The translations under genes and the position numbers were made by a program. A stretch of 64,000 nucleotides of DNA from assembly GCF_003172895.1 (NCBI RefSeq), contig NZ_QGKL01000031.1, forward strand, positions 118,270-182,269. The letters run 5' to 3'. Under the pieces are notes generated by a model. It made no database searches, was not told where the DNA came from, and saw only the letters and a list, made by a program, of their open reading frames with translations. The stretch is from Leucothrix arctica. Lineage in GTDB: Bacteria; Pseudomonadota; Gammaproteobacteria; Thiotrichales; Thiotrichaceae. Below are positions 50,202 through 59,642 of the stretch, piece by piece. Every line of letters starts with the position of its first letter. Positions within the stretch are counted from its first letter, which is position 1.

Positions 50202-50260
50202 GGCTAAAAAGAGCTACTCCTTCTTTTTAGCCAACCGAGAGCCTGTCTATTCAGGCTCTC
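50202..50260 (+). other. Two consecutive intercistronic hairpins
   Basis: A 10-bp stem (GGCTAAAAAG with CTTTTTAGCC, 50202-50232) followed by a 9-bp stem (GAGAGCCTG with CAGGCTCTC, 50237-50260). Neither ends in a T-run. They lie between the binding-protein and permease genes and should protect or partly separate the binding-protein mRNA. Confidence 0.65.
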
Positions 50261-50293
50261 ACCCTTCTTGCAATTTTACACAAGCCTACTCCT

Positions 50294-52375
50294 ATGACTG
50301 ACACTACTACTGAGCCAGAAAAACACGGCAAGATACTCTTTGTCATCGGCATCATCGTTGCCCTCATTCATTTATGGATGAATACCCTCGGCACGTTATC
50401 GTCGCTTTGGCAAAACTCGATTCACTTTGCCACCTTCATCGTAATGGCCGGCTTCATGTACCCACTGGGTAATAATGAAGAAGGACGCTTCACATTACCT
50501 GTCTGGTTAGAGGTATTTCTAACAACACTTGCAGGGGTAGCCATTCTTTGGATGGTGTTTCAAGAAGATGCAATTTATGACCGAGGCCTACGCTTAACTA
50601 GCTTCGACATCATAGTCATTTGCTACATATTATTAGTCATCACAGAGTACGTTCGACGTGCAACTGGGTGGGTTATTCCTTGTTTAATCTTTATCTCTTT
50701 AAGCTACGTCACATGGCTCGGCCCTTTAATTCCGGGTGTTATGCGATTTAGTGGTTTGAACTTTGACACAGTGCTTTTCAGAAGCACGTTTGGTGATGAT
50801 GCGTTACTCGGTAGTATCGCGACCATCTCATCAAGCTTTGTCTTTATGTTTATTTTGTTCGGAGCGTTCTTACTACGTTCTGGCGGTGGTGACTTCATCA
50901 TCGAACTGTCTCGTTGTGTCGCCGATAAAATGACCGGTGGTCCAGGATTTGTAGCGATATTCTCCTCTGCCCTAACCGGTATGATTTCAGGCTCTGCCGT
51001 GGCGAATACCGCCTCTACAGGTGTTATCACTATTCCGCTGATGAAAAAAGCAGGCTTCAAGGCTAAGTTTGCGGGTGGTGTAGAAGCCGCCGCATCCACA
51101 GGTGGGCAGCTGATGCCACCGATCATGGGTGCGGGTGCGTTTGTTATGGCTTCGGTCACGCAACTACCCTACTCAACTATCGTGATGTACAGCATCATGC
51201 CTGCGGTGCTTTACTTTGCTACGGTTGGTTTCTTCGTTTACCTAGAAGCACGTAAGCACGGTATCACTCAGGAAAATCAGCAAACAGTCACTGCTTGGCA
51301 GCTGCTTAAAGCAAAAGGCTGGGCATACCTATTACCGATCGTTATTTTGATCGTGTTACTTATCATTGGTTACACTCCGACTTATGCAGCGGGTCTAGCG
51401 ATTCTCGCAGTGATCGCCTGCTCATGGTTTACCCCTGAACGTATGACACCAAAACGTATTTTAGAAGCCTTAGCAATGGGCTCTAAGAACATGGTGTTTA
51501 CCGCTATCATAATGTTAGGTGTCGGTCTTATCGTGAGTGGAATCACTACGACAGGCGTTGGTAATACCTTCTCGCTAATGATTGCAGAGTGGTCAAACAA
51601 CAATATGTTGATCGCCTTTGTACTAATTGCCATTGCGTCATTAGTACTGGGTATGGGCTTGCCTGTAACGGCTTCTTATATCGTACTCGGTACATTATCT
51701 GCGCCTGTACTATACAAGTTACTCAGCGACCAATACTTGATTCAAGCGTTTATGGATGGTCAGGTTACCGATACTCTGAAAGCGGTGTTAATGCTATCAG
51801 CACCTGAGTTGGTGGCTAAATTAGGCCAACCACTGTCTAGTATTGATGCTAATGCGCTAATGGCGGCTATCCCGCCTGACTTCATGGAAGCAACGCGTGA
51901 TGAGTTACTACCGAAAGAGTTATTAGCCTCTTGCTTGCTGGCTGCTCACTTGGTTATTTTCTGGTTGTCTCAAGACAGTAACGTGACTCCACCCGTTTGC
52001 CTTGTGGCCTTTACCGCAGCAGCGATTGCAGGCTCACGACCGATGGAAACAGGGGTTCAGGCTTGGAAGATAGCGAAGGGACTTTACATTATCCCACTGC
52101 TATTTTTGTATGGCCCGTTAATCACAGGTACTTGGTTTGAGATCGGTGTTAGCTCTGTCTTTGCACTGTTTGGACTGTATGCGTTTACCGCTGCTTTCCA
52201 AGGCTTCCTTAGCTCTCATCTTGGTTGGTTGCAGCGCATCTTAGTAACGGGTGTTTCATTCTTGTTGTTATGGCCGGGCGAGTGGGTTTGGAATGCGGTA
52301 GGCCTTGTGATGTTGTTAAGCTTGATGAACATGCATCGCTTTATACCTAAGAAGAGTGTTACTGAAACGGCTTAA
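50294..52375 (+). CDS. TRAP transporter fused permease (4TM/12TM, QM fusion)
   Basis: 693 residues with an N-terminal four-helix DctQ-like part and a C-terminal DctM part, as in all TAXI systems. Core motifs include MISGSAVANTASTGVITIPL, AASTGGQLMPPIMGAGAFVM and LGMGLPVTASYIVLG. It is in the inner membrane and partners the TAXI binding protein. A terminator of the repeat family described here follows. Confidence 0.93.
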   Translation: MTDTTTEPEKHGKILFVIGIIVALIHLWMNTLGTLSSLWQNSIHFATFIVMAGFMYPLGNNEEGRFTLPVWLEVFLTTLAGVAILWMVFQEDAIYDRGLRLTSFDIIVICYILLVITEYVRRATGWVIPCLIFISLSYVTWLGPLIPGVMRFSGLNFDTVLFRSTFGDDALLGSIATISSSFVFMFILFGAFLLRSGGGDFIIELSRCVADKMTGGPGFVAIFSSALTGMISGSAVANTASTGVITIPLMKKAGFKAKFAGGVEAAASTGGQLMPPIMGAGAFVMASVTQLPYSTIVMYSIMPAVLYFATVGFFVYLEARKHGITQENQQTVTAWQLLKAKGWAYLLPIVILIVLLIIGYTPTYAAGLAILAVIACSWFTPERMTPKRILEALAMGSKNMVFTAIIMLGVGLIVSGITTTGVGNTFSLMIAEWSNNNMLIAFVLIAIASLVLGMGLPVTASYIVLGTLSAPVLYKLLSDQYLIQAFMDGQVTDTLKAVLMLSAPELVAKLGQPLSSIDANALMAAIPPDFMEATRDELLPKELLASCLLAAHLVIFWLSQDSNVTPPVCLVAFTAAAIAGSRPMETGVQAWKIAKGLYIIPLLFLYGPLITGTWFEIGVSSVFALFGLYAFTAAFQGFLSSHLGWLQRILVTGVSFLLLWPGEWVWNAVGLVMLLSLMNMHRFIPKKSVTETA

Positions 52376-52379
52376 ATTG

Positions 52380-52450
52380 TTGCAGTAAAGTCATAGACTT
52401 GAAATACGGGTTTGATGAAGTTAATCACTTTATCAAACCCGTTTTTTTAG
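52380..52450. terminator. Intergenic hairpin element, copy A
   Basis: ACGGGTTTGAT pairs with ATCAAACCCGT (stem extends inward to about 16 bp with one wobble) and is followed by TTTTTTT. It lies between the converging TAXI-permease and kbl genes. It is homologous over about 75 bp to the element at 56098-56175, including the upstream TTGCAGTA and the loop sequence GTTAATCAC (GTTAGTCAC in copy B). Confidence 0.88.
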
Positions 52451-52457
52451 GGGGCTA

Positions 52458-53648
52458 TTAAATACCCATTTCCTTTTTAACCGCCTTAAACGCCTCAATC
52501 GCACGCTCAAGATCCGCTCGACTATGACCTGCTGAAACCTGTGTACGAATACGTGCTTTACCGTCCGGTACTACCGGAAACGAAAACGCAGTCACGTACA
52601 CACCATGCGCCAGCATCCGTTCCTCAAACTCAGCAGCCACTTTCGCGTCATACAGCATCACTGGCACAATCGGATGTTCACCGGGCAATATATCCATTCC
52701 CGCAGCTTGCAAAGCATCTCGGTAATAACGAGTATTGTCACGAAGCTGCTCGCGAATATTAGTTGATGACGCTACCAATTCAAGTGCTTTAATCGCGCCA
52801 GCAACCACTGGTGGCGCAACCGTATTTGAGAACAGATAAGGCCGTGAACGTTGACGCAATAACTCCACTAACTCACGTCGTGCACTGGTATAACCGCCGC
52901 TTGCACCACCTAAAGCCTTGCCCAGCGTTCCGGTCAATATATCGATTCGTCCCAGTACGCCACAGTGCTCATGACTCCCCTTACCGTTTTCACCAATAAA
53001 CCCAGTGGCGTGGCAGTCGTCTATATGCACCATCGCACCGTACTTATCCGCCAGGTCACAAATCTGATCAAGCTTGGCAATGTAGCCATCCATAGAAAAA
53101 ACACCATCAGTCGTGATTAACTTGTGACGTGCGCCATCAGCAACAGCCTTTTGCAGGCATTCTTCCAGTGCTTCCATATCGTTGTTTGCGTAGCGGTATC
53201 GCTTCGCCTTACATAAACGAACACCATCAATAATGCTCGCATGATTTAGTGCATCTGAAATCACGGCATCTTCTGGGCCGAGTAAGGTTTCAAACAAACC
53301 ACCATTAGCATCAAAGCAAGACGGATACAAAATGGTATCTTCAGTCCCTAGAAACTCAGTCAACTGGTTTTCCAGTTGCTTATGAATGTCCTGCGTACCA
53401 CAAATAAAACGCACTGAAGCCATGCCATAACCATAATCTTCCAAGCCTTGCTTGGCCGCCGCATTGACTTCAGGATGCTGCGCCAACCCCAAATAGTTAT
53501 TAGCGCAAAGGTTGAGTAACTCTTTACCATCAGCCAGTGTCACACTCGCATTTTGCGGGCTAGTAATAATGCGTTCGTTTTTAAACAAACCAGCCGCTCT
53601 GATCGCATCCAATTGTTCAGCATAAAAATTGCGTGTATTCGTATCCAT
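52458..53648 (-). CDS. kbl: Glycine C-acetyltransferase (2-amino-3-ketobutyrate CoA ligase)
   Basis: PLP enzyme of the alpha-oxoamine synthase family, 396 residues, splitting 2-amino-3-ketobutyrate with CoA into glycine and acetyl-CoA. Motifs: [12 protein letters not shown], the [17 protein letters not shown] region, and the PLP-lysine stretch [15 protein letters not shown]. It follows tdh by 1 bp in the threonine-degradation operon. Confidence 0.95.
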   Translation of the reverse strand: MDTNTRNFYAEQLDAIRAAGLFKNERIITSPQNASVTLADGKELLNLCANNYLGLAQHPEVNAAAKQGLEDYGYGMASVRFICGTQDIHKQLENQLTEFLGTEDTILYPSCFDANGGLFETLLGPEDAVISDALNHASIIDGVRLCKAKRYRYANNDMEALEECLQKAVADGARHKLITTDGVFSMDGYIAKLDQICDLADKYGAMVHIDDCHATGFIGENGKGSHEHCGVLGRIDILTGTLGKALGGASGGYTSARRELVELLRQRSRPYLFSNTVAPPVVAGAIKALELVASSTNIREQLRDNTRYYRDALQAAGMDILPGEHPIVPVMLYDAKVAAEFEERMLAHGVYVTAFSFPVVPDGKARIRTQVSAGHSRADLERAIEAFKAVKKEMGI

Positions 53649-53649
53649 A

Positions 53650-54678
53650 TTAATCTTCCCAATTCAGAATGACTTTACCTGCTTTACCACTATTCATCGC
53701 TTCAAAGCCTTTTTCAAATTCTGTGTAATGTAGGCGGTGAGTAATGATTGGGCTCAAATCCAATCCAGACTCCACCATCATCGACATTTTGTACCATGTG
53801 TCGTACATCTCCCGACCGTAAATACCTTTGATTGTCAGCATGCTAAAAATCACCCTATTCCAATCGATCTGTGTGTTTTCAGTCGGAATGCCTAGTAAGG
53901 AAATTTTACCGCCGTGAGTCATATTAGCGATCATGTCATTGAGTGCCTGTGGGCTACCCGACATCTCCAGACCCACATCAAACCCTTCCAACATACCCAG
54001 TTCTTTTTGTACGTCTTTGAGGTTTTCTTCCGTAGCCTGTACCAGTCGGGTAGCGCCCAGTTTCTTCGCTAACGCCAAGCGGTAAGGGTTAATGTCCGTG
54101 ACTACGATATTGCGCGCGCCAGCATGTTTTGCAACGGCAGCCGCCATACAGCCAATCGGCCCTGCGCCAGTAATCAAAACATCCTCACCAAGTAATGGCC
54201 ATTGCAATGCGGTATGAGTTGCGTTACCAAAAGGATCAAAAATCGCTGCAATGTCCTTATCAATATTGGGACGATGCAGCCAGATGTTTGCCATGGGTAG
54301 CGCAATGTATTCTGCGAATGCACCCGTGCGATTCACACCGATACCAGAAGTGTTTGGGCAAAAATGACGCTTACCCGCCATGCAATTACGACAGCGACCA
54401 CACACTACATGCCCTTCTCCCGATACTATTTGACCGGGATAAAAGTCCACCACGTTCGAGCCTACATCGACTATTTCACCAACGAACTCATGTCCAACCG
54501 TCATTGGTATCGGAATGGTTTTTTGCGCCCATTCGTCCCAATTGTAAATGTGTAGATCGGTTCCGCAAATGGCGGTGCGTTGGACTTTAACGAGTACGTC
54601 ATTAATGCCCATTTTTGGCATTTCGACCTGCTTCATCCATAAGCCAACTTCGGCTTTCGTTTTAACGAACGCTTTCAT
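53650..54678 (-). CDS. tdh: L-threonine 3-dehydrogenase
   Basis: Zinc-dependent alcohol-dehydrogenase-type enzyme making 2-amino-3-ketobutyrate from threonine with NAD+. It has the catalytic zinc site ([22 protein letters not shown]), the structural four-Cys site ([17 protein letters not shown]) and the Rossmann [15 protein letters not shown] use the ATG at 54676-54678 ([12 protein letters not shown], as in E. coli); an in-frame start 54 bp upstream would add a non-homologous tail. First gene of tdh-kbl, divergent from an XRE-cupin regulator. Confidence 0.95.
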   Translation of the reverse strand: MKAFVKTKAEVGLWMKQVEMPKMGINDVLVKVQRTAICGTDLHIYNWDEWAQKTIPIPMTVGHEFVGEIVDVGSNVVDFYPGQIVSGEGHVVCGRCRNCMAGKRHFCPNTSGIGVNRTGAFAEYIALPMANIWLHRPNIDKDIAAIFDPFGNATHTALQWPLLGEDVLITGAGPIGCMAAAVAKHAGARNIVVTDINPYRLALAKKLGATRLVQATEENLKDVQKELGMLEGFDVGLEMSGSPQALNDMIANMTHGGKISLLGIPTENTQIDWNRVIFSMLTIKGIYGREMYDTWYKMSMMVESGLDLSPIITHRLHYTEFEKGFEAMNSGKAGKVILNWED

Positions 54679-54784
54679 CACCAAGCACCACAGTAGAATT
54701 AATTCCACTAAGTTGCCATAAAATATCAACACTATGCAAGAATTAAATATGCTATATTGCCTTTTTTAGTTATCGGACTACCCT

Positions 54785-55372
54785 ATGAGCGACGTACACC
54801 TCGATTCGTTAGCCGAACGTCTTAAGCAGTATCGTAAGGTGCAGCAGTGGACGCTGGAACAGTTAGCGGAGAACTCTGGCGTCAGTCGGTCGATGCTGAG
54901 TCAGATAGAGCGCAACAAGGCTAACCCAACGTTAGGCGTCGCTTGCCGAATCGCTCAAGCATTGGGTATATCGATTGCAGAGTTGGTGGAAGAGCCTTGG
55001 ACACAACCCACGATAGCGGTGGTGCGCGGCGATGACCCAGACAACGTGATGCGTGATGATGACAACGGGCATGTAAAAATGCTCAGTCCTGCAAGCTCAG
55101 AGACGACGGAGTTTTACCGACTTACGCTACCGATAGCCGCACAACTGAACAGTAAGCCGCACTTCAAGGGAACTTGGGAGATTTTGACGGTTCATAGTGG
55201 CAAGGTAGAAGTTATTTCGGGGCATGATACTGCGCAACTAAATGCAGGTGATACAGCGTATTACCAAGCAGACCAGAACCACCGAATCATTAACCGTAGC
55301 GACGGTGAGAGTGTTTTGTACATGATCAATTGTGCAGATGCCCCCAATGCTAGCGGTTACCAGAGAATTTGA
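54785..55372 (+). CDS. XRE-family regulator with cupin domain
   Basis: 195 residues: HTH (QWTLEQLAENSGVSRSMLSQ) at about 20-45, then a cupin (WEILTVHSGKVEVI, then GDTAYYQADQNHRI). Such proteins sense small metabolites. It is divergent from tdh with 106 bp between, so it is the probable controller of threonine catabolism here; the ligand is inferred only from position. Confidence 0.88.
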   Translation: MSDVHLDSLAERLKQYRKVQQWTLEQLAENSGVSRSMLSQIERNKANPTLGVACRIAQALGISIAELVEEPWTQPTIAVVRGDDPDNVMRDDDNGHVKMLSPASSETTEFYRLTLPIAAQLNSKPHFKGTWEILTVHSGKVEVISGHDTAQLNAGDTAYYQADQNHRIINRSDGESVLYMINCADAPNASGYQRI

Positions 55373-55420
55373 TGTGACGAGAAGTCACTTTTTTATCTAT
55401 TAAATTAGAACGGATTTAAC

Positions 55421-56065
55421 ATAAAAAATTTAAAAATCGACATCGTTTCGGACGTAATGTGCCCTTGGTGCATCGTTGGATACAAAGGTTTAGAGACTGC
55501 ACTAGAGCAGATTGGCCCAGACATTAAAGCAGACATCACATGGCTTCCGTTTGAGCTAAACCCTCAGATGCCCGCTGAAGGTCAGGATATGGAAGAGCAT
55601 ATCATTGAGAAATATGGCATTACCGCAGAGCAAAGTGCGCAAAACAGAGAAGTGCTTTCTCAGCGCGGCAAAGACGCTGGTTTCGAGTTTAAGTTTGGAC
55701 CAGACATGCGCATGATCAACAGCTTCGATTTGCATCGTTTATTAGCGTGGGCGAAAGATCAGGGTAAGCAGCACGAACTACAAATGGCATTTTTTGATGA
55801 GCACTTCACTGAAAACACGCCGTTAGATAAAAATGAAAACCTAATCAAGATTGTTAATGCTATTGGGCTTGATGGTGCAGCAGCACAGAAGGTTTTGGAC
55901 TCGGATGAGTATGCTGAGCAAGCACGCACAGAGCAACGATTTGCTTTGGAGAATGGGATTAATGCCGTTCCTTCATTCATCATCAATGACAAGCATTTGA
56001 TCTCGGGCGGCCAAAGCTCTGATACGTTTAAGCAAGCGTTGCAACAGATAGCTGCGGAAGCATAA
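55421..56065 (+). CDS. FrnE-like DsbA-family oxidoreductase (apparent AUA start)
   Basis: A thioredoxin-fold protein of about 214 residues with the CPWC active site, the long helical insert and AVPSFIINDKHLISGGQS at the C-terminal cis-Pro region. It is cytoplasmic, with no signal peptide. The first in-frame ATG (55457) lies just before CPWC and would delete strand beta-1. The frame upstream reads KNLKIDIVSDV, the normal FrnE start, and begins with ATA at 55421, 7 bp after a GGA. No ATG, GTG or TTG is available there, so I place the start at ATA. Confidence 0.87.
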   Translation: MKNLKIDIVSDVMCPWCIVGYKGLETALEQIGPDIKADITWLPFELNPQMPAEGQDMEEHIIEKYGITAEQSAQNREVLSQRGKDAGFEFKFGPDMRMINSFDLHRLLAWAKDQGKQHELQMAFFDEHFTENTPLDKNENLIKIVNAIGLDGAAAQKVLDSDEYAEQARTEQRFALENGINAVPSFIINDKHLISGGQSSDTFKQALQQIAAEA

Positions 56066-56097
56066 AGGACTCCACGCAGGGTACGAAGCAACTTAGG

Positions 56098-56175
56098 TTG
56101 CAGTAGGTATCTTAGTCTTTGAAAATGGGTTTAACAGCGTTAGTCACGTTGTTAAACCCATTTCTTTTTGAGGGG
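56098..56175. terminator. Intergenic hairpin element, copy B
   Basis: AAATGGGTTTAAC pairs with GTTAAACCCATTT and the stem extends inward to about 18 bp including a wobble; TTTCTTTTTG follows. It lies between converging genes, as copy A does. Flanks (TTGCAGTA, AGTCTTTGAAA and a trailing GGGG) match copy A. Stem positions differ between copies in a compensatory way. Confidence 0.88.
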
Positions 56176-56181
56176 TTGAAA

Positions 56182-57021
56182 TTAGGCTTCAAAGCCTCGT
56201 AGCGGCAATCGTTCGGACTGCAGCCAGTTCTCAGCGGCATACTCACACTGACCATCAGTCACATGCAAGGTAAACGCCTGACGTGACTTAGCAGAACGGT
56301 TTGGTGCGCTGTAGTGCGGCAAATACCCTTGGAACATCACCAAACTACCCGCTTTGACTTCAACGGGCGTACCACTACTTTCAGTGGGCCATGGCGTATC
56401 ATCTAAGCTCACCATGGTTGTTTGATTGCCGTCTAAGTTAAACCGCTCTCTCAGCGGGCCTAAATGCCCTTCTGGCTCTACCCATAAACAGCCGTTTTCG
56501 AGCGTCGCATCTTCAACCGCAAACCACAGTGTAATCACGCTTTTTGGTGTCGTATAAAAGAACGTTGCATCTTGATGCCAGTTAACCACACCGCCAATAT
56601 TTGGCTGCTTAAATATATACATCGACTGACGAATTTGCGGTGTTTTCATACCCAGATCAGACATCAATTCGCCGAGCAGCTTTTGATGGCTGAACTCACT
56701 AAACACAGGGTCTAACTCATGCAATGCATGGCCAATTTTATTGATACATAAAGAACGATCTTGGACTAATTCACGCTCCTCGTTAAACGCATCCTCTTCA
56801 AAAAAACAGCGTATCTGTTCAGCGGAATTGAGAAAGTACGAGTCATCACTGCGGTCATTATCATTCGTCGTAAACACATGATCAGGACTATCTTCAGACC
56901 ACTCCTCGACCAACTCACTAGCACGCTGCTTTATCGCATCAATTTGGGCTAAAGGAATAACGTCGTTGAGGACAATGAAACCCTGCTCATCGTAATGCTT
57001 GATTTGTTCTGTCGATAACAT
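56182..57021 (-). CDS. Phytanoyl-CoA dioxygenase (PhyH) family protein
   Basis: Fe(II)/2-oxoglutarate-dependent oxygenase fold, 279 residues. The metal site is the His-x-Asp of NWHQDATFFY with a distal His in LPHYSAPNRS, and a 2-oxoglutarate-binding Arg is likely near SRQAFTLHV. It is cytoplasmic. Bacterial members hydroxylate diverse small molecules; the substrate is not readable here. It converges on the FrnE-like gene. Confidence 0.88.
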   Translation of the reverse strand: MLSTEQIKHYDEQGFIVLNDVIPLAQIDAIKQRASELVEEWSEDSPDHVFTTNDNDRSDDSYFLNSAEQIRCFFEEDAFNEERELVQDRSLCINKIGHALHELDPVFSEFSHQKLLGELMSDLGMKTPQIRQSMYIFKQPNIGGVVNWHQDATFFYTTPKSVITLWFAVEDATLENGCLWVEPEGHLGPLRERFNLDGNQTTMVSLDDTPWPTESSGTPVEVKAGSLVMFQGYLPHYSAPNRSAKSRQAFTLHVTDGQCEYAAENWLQSERLPLRGFEA

Positions 57022-57120
57022 CGTTGTTTACCTAATTAATTGAGCTGAAAATATCTTATAAGTTCAGAGCTTGAGAAAGTAGACACATAACCAAGCTCGC
57101 GCTTTTGTCACCACTACGAA

Positions 57121-57756
57121 CTACTTCTGATCATCCAGTATTAGCTTAAGACCAAGAAATACCAACACCGCCCCTGTGACACCTTCCATCCATCGCATCG
57201 CTGAGTTACTCGCAAACAGTCGCTTAGCAGAGCTAACCATGCCTGCTATTCCACACTGCCACAGCATCGCAATCACAAAGTGAATGGACGCCATGATCAT
57301 CGACTGAAGAAATGGCGAGTGTTGAGGGTCAATAAACTGCGGTAAAAATGCTAGATAAAACACGGCAGTTTTAGGGTTCAAAACGTTTGAAAGAAAACCC
57401 TCTTTCAACGACCGGTTCGCATTAAATACATTGCTTGCTGCGTCATTGATCGCCATACCCGCATGACCTTTAAACGCTGCACGCAAGCCACCGATACCTA
57501 ACCAAATCAGGTAAGCCGCACCAATCCATTTCATCGCCTGAAACAACTCAGCCGACTGGAGTAAGATCGCTGAAATACCGATCGCTGAAAACGTCGCATG
57601 AACAAATAGCCCAAGGCAAATACCAAGGCTTGTGACCACACCGTCTTTACCGCCCGAACGACTGGTATTGCGTATGACAAGCACCGTGTCGATACCAGGT
57701 ACTATGGTCAATAATGTGATCGCCACGAGAAAGGCTTCAACGTTTAAAATATACAT
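57121..57756 (-). CDS. LysE/RhtB family amino-acid exporter
   Basis: 211 residues with six hydrophobic segments. It starts VEAFLVAITLLTIVPGIDTV with the family PG(I/P)D motif, then GICLGLFVHATFSAIG and the GFLSNVLNPKTAVFYLAFLPQF signature. It is in the inner membrane. It is the rhtB type by pattern, but the exported amino acid is unknown. Alone, 100 bp before the PhyH gene. Confidence 0.9.
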   Translation of the reverse strand: MYILNVEAFLVAITLLTIVPGIDTVLVIRNTSRSGGKDGVVTSLGICLGLFVHATFSAIGISAILLQSAELFQAMKWIGAAYLIWLGIGGLRAAFKGHAGMAINDAASNVFNANRSLKEGFLSNVLNPKTAVFYLAFLPQFIDPQHSPFLQSMIMASIHFVIAMLWQCGIAGMVSSAKRLFASNSAMRWMEGVTGAVLVFLGLKLILDDQK

Positions 57757-57878
57757 TTATTTAAGTCCGTAAATACAGCAGTTGAATAAGTTTAATGACT
57801 GTTTTTTGTATCACAGTTAGTGTCTTAAAAACAATACTCCAAATACTGTAGCGGCCGCTAAATCACTACATTCGCCTC

Positions 57879-58694
57879 TTATTTAAAACTAGTACGTTCA
57901 ATAAAGGGTTTAGGCTTGTCGCCTTTAGATAAACCATTAGCCATAGCGATACGCTGATTTTTACGACCTAGTAGCCGCAACTGGGTTATTCGCTCCCAAA
58001 GCAGTGCGCCTCGCGTATCTTTTTTCCATGTTTTCTTAAACAAATATTTAGTCGCGGCAATAGCATCCGGACTTTTCTCACAAATGGTATTAGCAAGCAC
58101 TACAGCGTCAGCAAGTGGCTCGTCACTAACTTTGCTGACAAGACCATAAGCCTCACCCTCTAAGCCACTAAAGACACGCCCCGTCATCGTTAGCTCTTGA
58201 GCAATATCAACACGGGTTAACCGAGACAGCACCACCATGCTGCTCATGTCAGGAATCAGCCCCCACTTCATTTCCAAAATACACAGCTTAGCCGTTGGCG
58301 TAGCGATTCGGTAATCACAGGCTAAAATGATTTGTAGACCGCCACCCATACAGTTTCCATGCACCGCAGCAATCACGGGGATTGGTAGATCACGCCAGAT
58401 ATGAGCGGCACGCTGGAACATATTGTCCTTAGTCCACGGCAACTTGGCAAAAAACTTAGGCACCATAGACGGTGTTTTAGAAACCGCACCAAAGTCTAAA
58501 CCTGCACAAAAAGAAGGCCCGTTACCAGAGATAATCACACAACGAATACTTCGATCTTTACGGATGAGCTTAGCTGTTTTAACTAAGCCTACAAACATAT
58601 GCTGATCTAGACCATTATGCTTGCTAGGTCGGTTGAGCGTCACATAGGCTATTTTGTTTTTTACTTCGAGCAGTACACAGGCTTCAGTCGTCAT
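57879..58694 (-). CDS. Crotonase-superfamily enzyme (enoyl-CoA hydratase/isomerase)
   Basis: 271 residues with the oxyanion-hole motifs GPSFCAGLDFGA and GNCMGGGLQIILACDYRI. The first hydratase Glu position (GGGCE in hydratases) is Gln here, but the second Glu is kept in LEMKWGLIPD with an Asp eight residues later, as in dienoyl-CoA isomerases. This suggests an isomerase-like or other crotonase reaction rather than a standard hydratase. The start overlaps the upstream HIRAN-like gene by 4 bp. The residue comparison is from memory. Confidence 0.85.
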   Translation of the reverse strand: MTTEACVLLEVKNKIAYVTLNRPSKHNGLDQHMFVGLVKTAKLIRKDRSIRCVIISGNGPSFCAGLDFGAVSKTPSMVPKFFAKLPWTKDNMFQRAAHIWRDLPIPVIAAVHGNCMGGGLQIILACDYRIATPTAKLCILEMKWGLIPDMSSMVVLSRLTRVDIAQELTMTGRVFSGLEGEAYGLVSKVSDEPLADAVVLANTICEKSPDAIAATKYLFKKTWKKDTRGALLWERITQLRLLGRKNQRIAMANGLSKGDKPKPFIERTSFK

Positions 58695-59086
58695 GATGCG
58701 TTTTTATACTGCTTAAAGGTGTCTTTACGACCAAGAATATCAAAACTGAAACCAATGTAATTATCATCACCTATGTACAATTTTCTTGGTCTAATCATGA
58801 GAAATGAAAGCAATTCAGTCTTCAAAATATGTGACGAGATTTTTTTCGGTAAATAACCTATCGGTCTTTCGACTTGACCAAAAAATCCTTTCCTTTTGGC
58901 GAAGATAGCAATCGCATTAGGATCGTTTGGGTTAGTTGGATCAGCTCTCAATGTAAATGCAACCACAGCATCCTTCTTCAGCACTTTCATGAAGTTATCT
59001 TTTTTATCTTGGATACCTTCGATACCAAACTCTTTTTCATAAACCCGAAAGTTCTCTGGTATTTCAAAGTTGAAGTATTCTTTCAT
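58691..59086 (-). CDS. HIRAN-domain-like small protein, copy 1
   Basis: 131 residues with a HIRAN-like core: FGIEGIQDKKDN, then a charge-rich beta segment, DPTNPNDPNAIAIFAKRKG and PIGYLPKKISSHI. HIRAN domains bind 3' DNA ends, usually fused to Snf2 helicases; free-standing copies like this have no defined role. It has about half identity with the next gene by eye, so the pair is a tandem duplication. Its stop overlaps the crotonase start. Confidence 0.75.
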   Translation of the reverse strand: MKEYFNFEIPENFRVYEKEFGIEGIQDKKDNFMKVLKKDAVVAFTLRADPTNPNDPNAIAIFAKRKGFFGQVERPIGYLPKKISSHILKTELLSFLMIRPRKLYIGDDNYIGFSFDILGRKDTFKQYKNAS

Positions 59087-59132
59087 TGATGCGGCACTCC
59101 CTTGGGCCTATGTGATTAACAACATGATCACA

Positions 59133-59522
59133 TTACACGCTTTTATACTGAGTGTATTTATCTTTAGGGCCAAGAATATCGAAGCTAAAGTCGATCACTT
59201 CATCACTGAAAAACGATCTTTTAGGTCTAATAATAAGAGCGTTGAGTAACCCAGTATCCGCAATGTACGACGATATTTTTGCAGGTACGAAACCTATCGG
59301 TTTTTCAACATCACCAAAAAAACCTTTTCGCTTCGCAATGATCGCAATCGCATTTGCGTCTTTAGGGTTCTTCGTATCATGCACCATGGAGAAGGTTAAC
59401 TCAGTGCCTTTTTTACTCAGCGAAATGAAGTTTTCTCTTTTGTATTGAATACCTTCTATACCAAACTCAGCTTCAAAAATTCTAAAATCTGTTGGTATTT
59501 CAATGCTGTAGTATTTTTTCAT
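59133..59522 (-). CDS. HIRAN-domain-like small protein, copy 2
   Basis: 129 residues, paralogue of the downstream neighbour: FGIEGIQYKRENF, KNPKDANAIAIIAKRKGF, then PIGFVPAKISSYI and a shared SFDILGPKD end. It lies 46 bp upstream of copy 1, same strand. The conserved NAIAI-AKRKGFFG block in both copies argues that they are functional. Confidence 0.75.
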   Translation of the reverse strand: MKKYYSIEIPTDFRIFEAEFGIEGIQYKRENFISLSKKGTELTFSMVHDTKNPKDANAIAIIAKRKGFFGDVEKPIGFVPAKISSYIADTGLLNALIIRPKRSFFSDEVIDFSFDILGPKDKYTQYKSV

Positions 59523-59642
59523 TGGCGAGACACTCCCTTAGCACTATGCGTATGACTGTATGTTTAGATGACTTATTCTAACCAGATTATATCGTTAATC
59601 GCAAAGGGAGTAACAGAGCCCAGCCACTCTAATCCATAAAGT

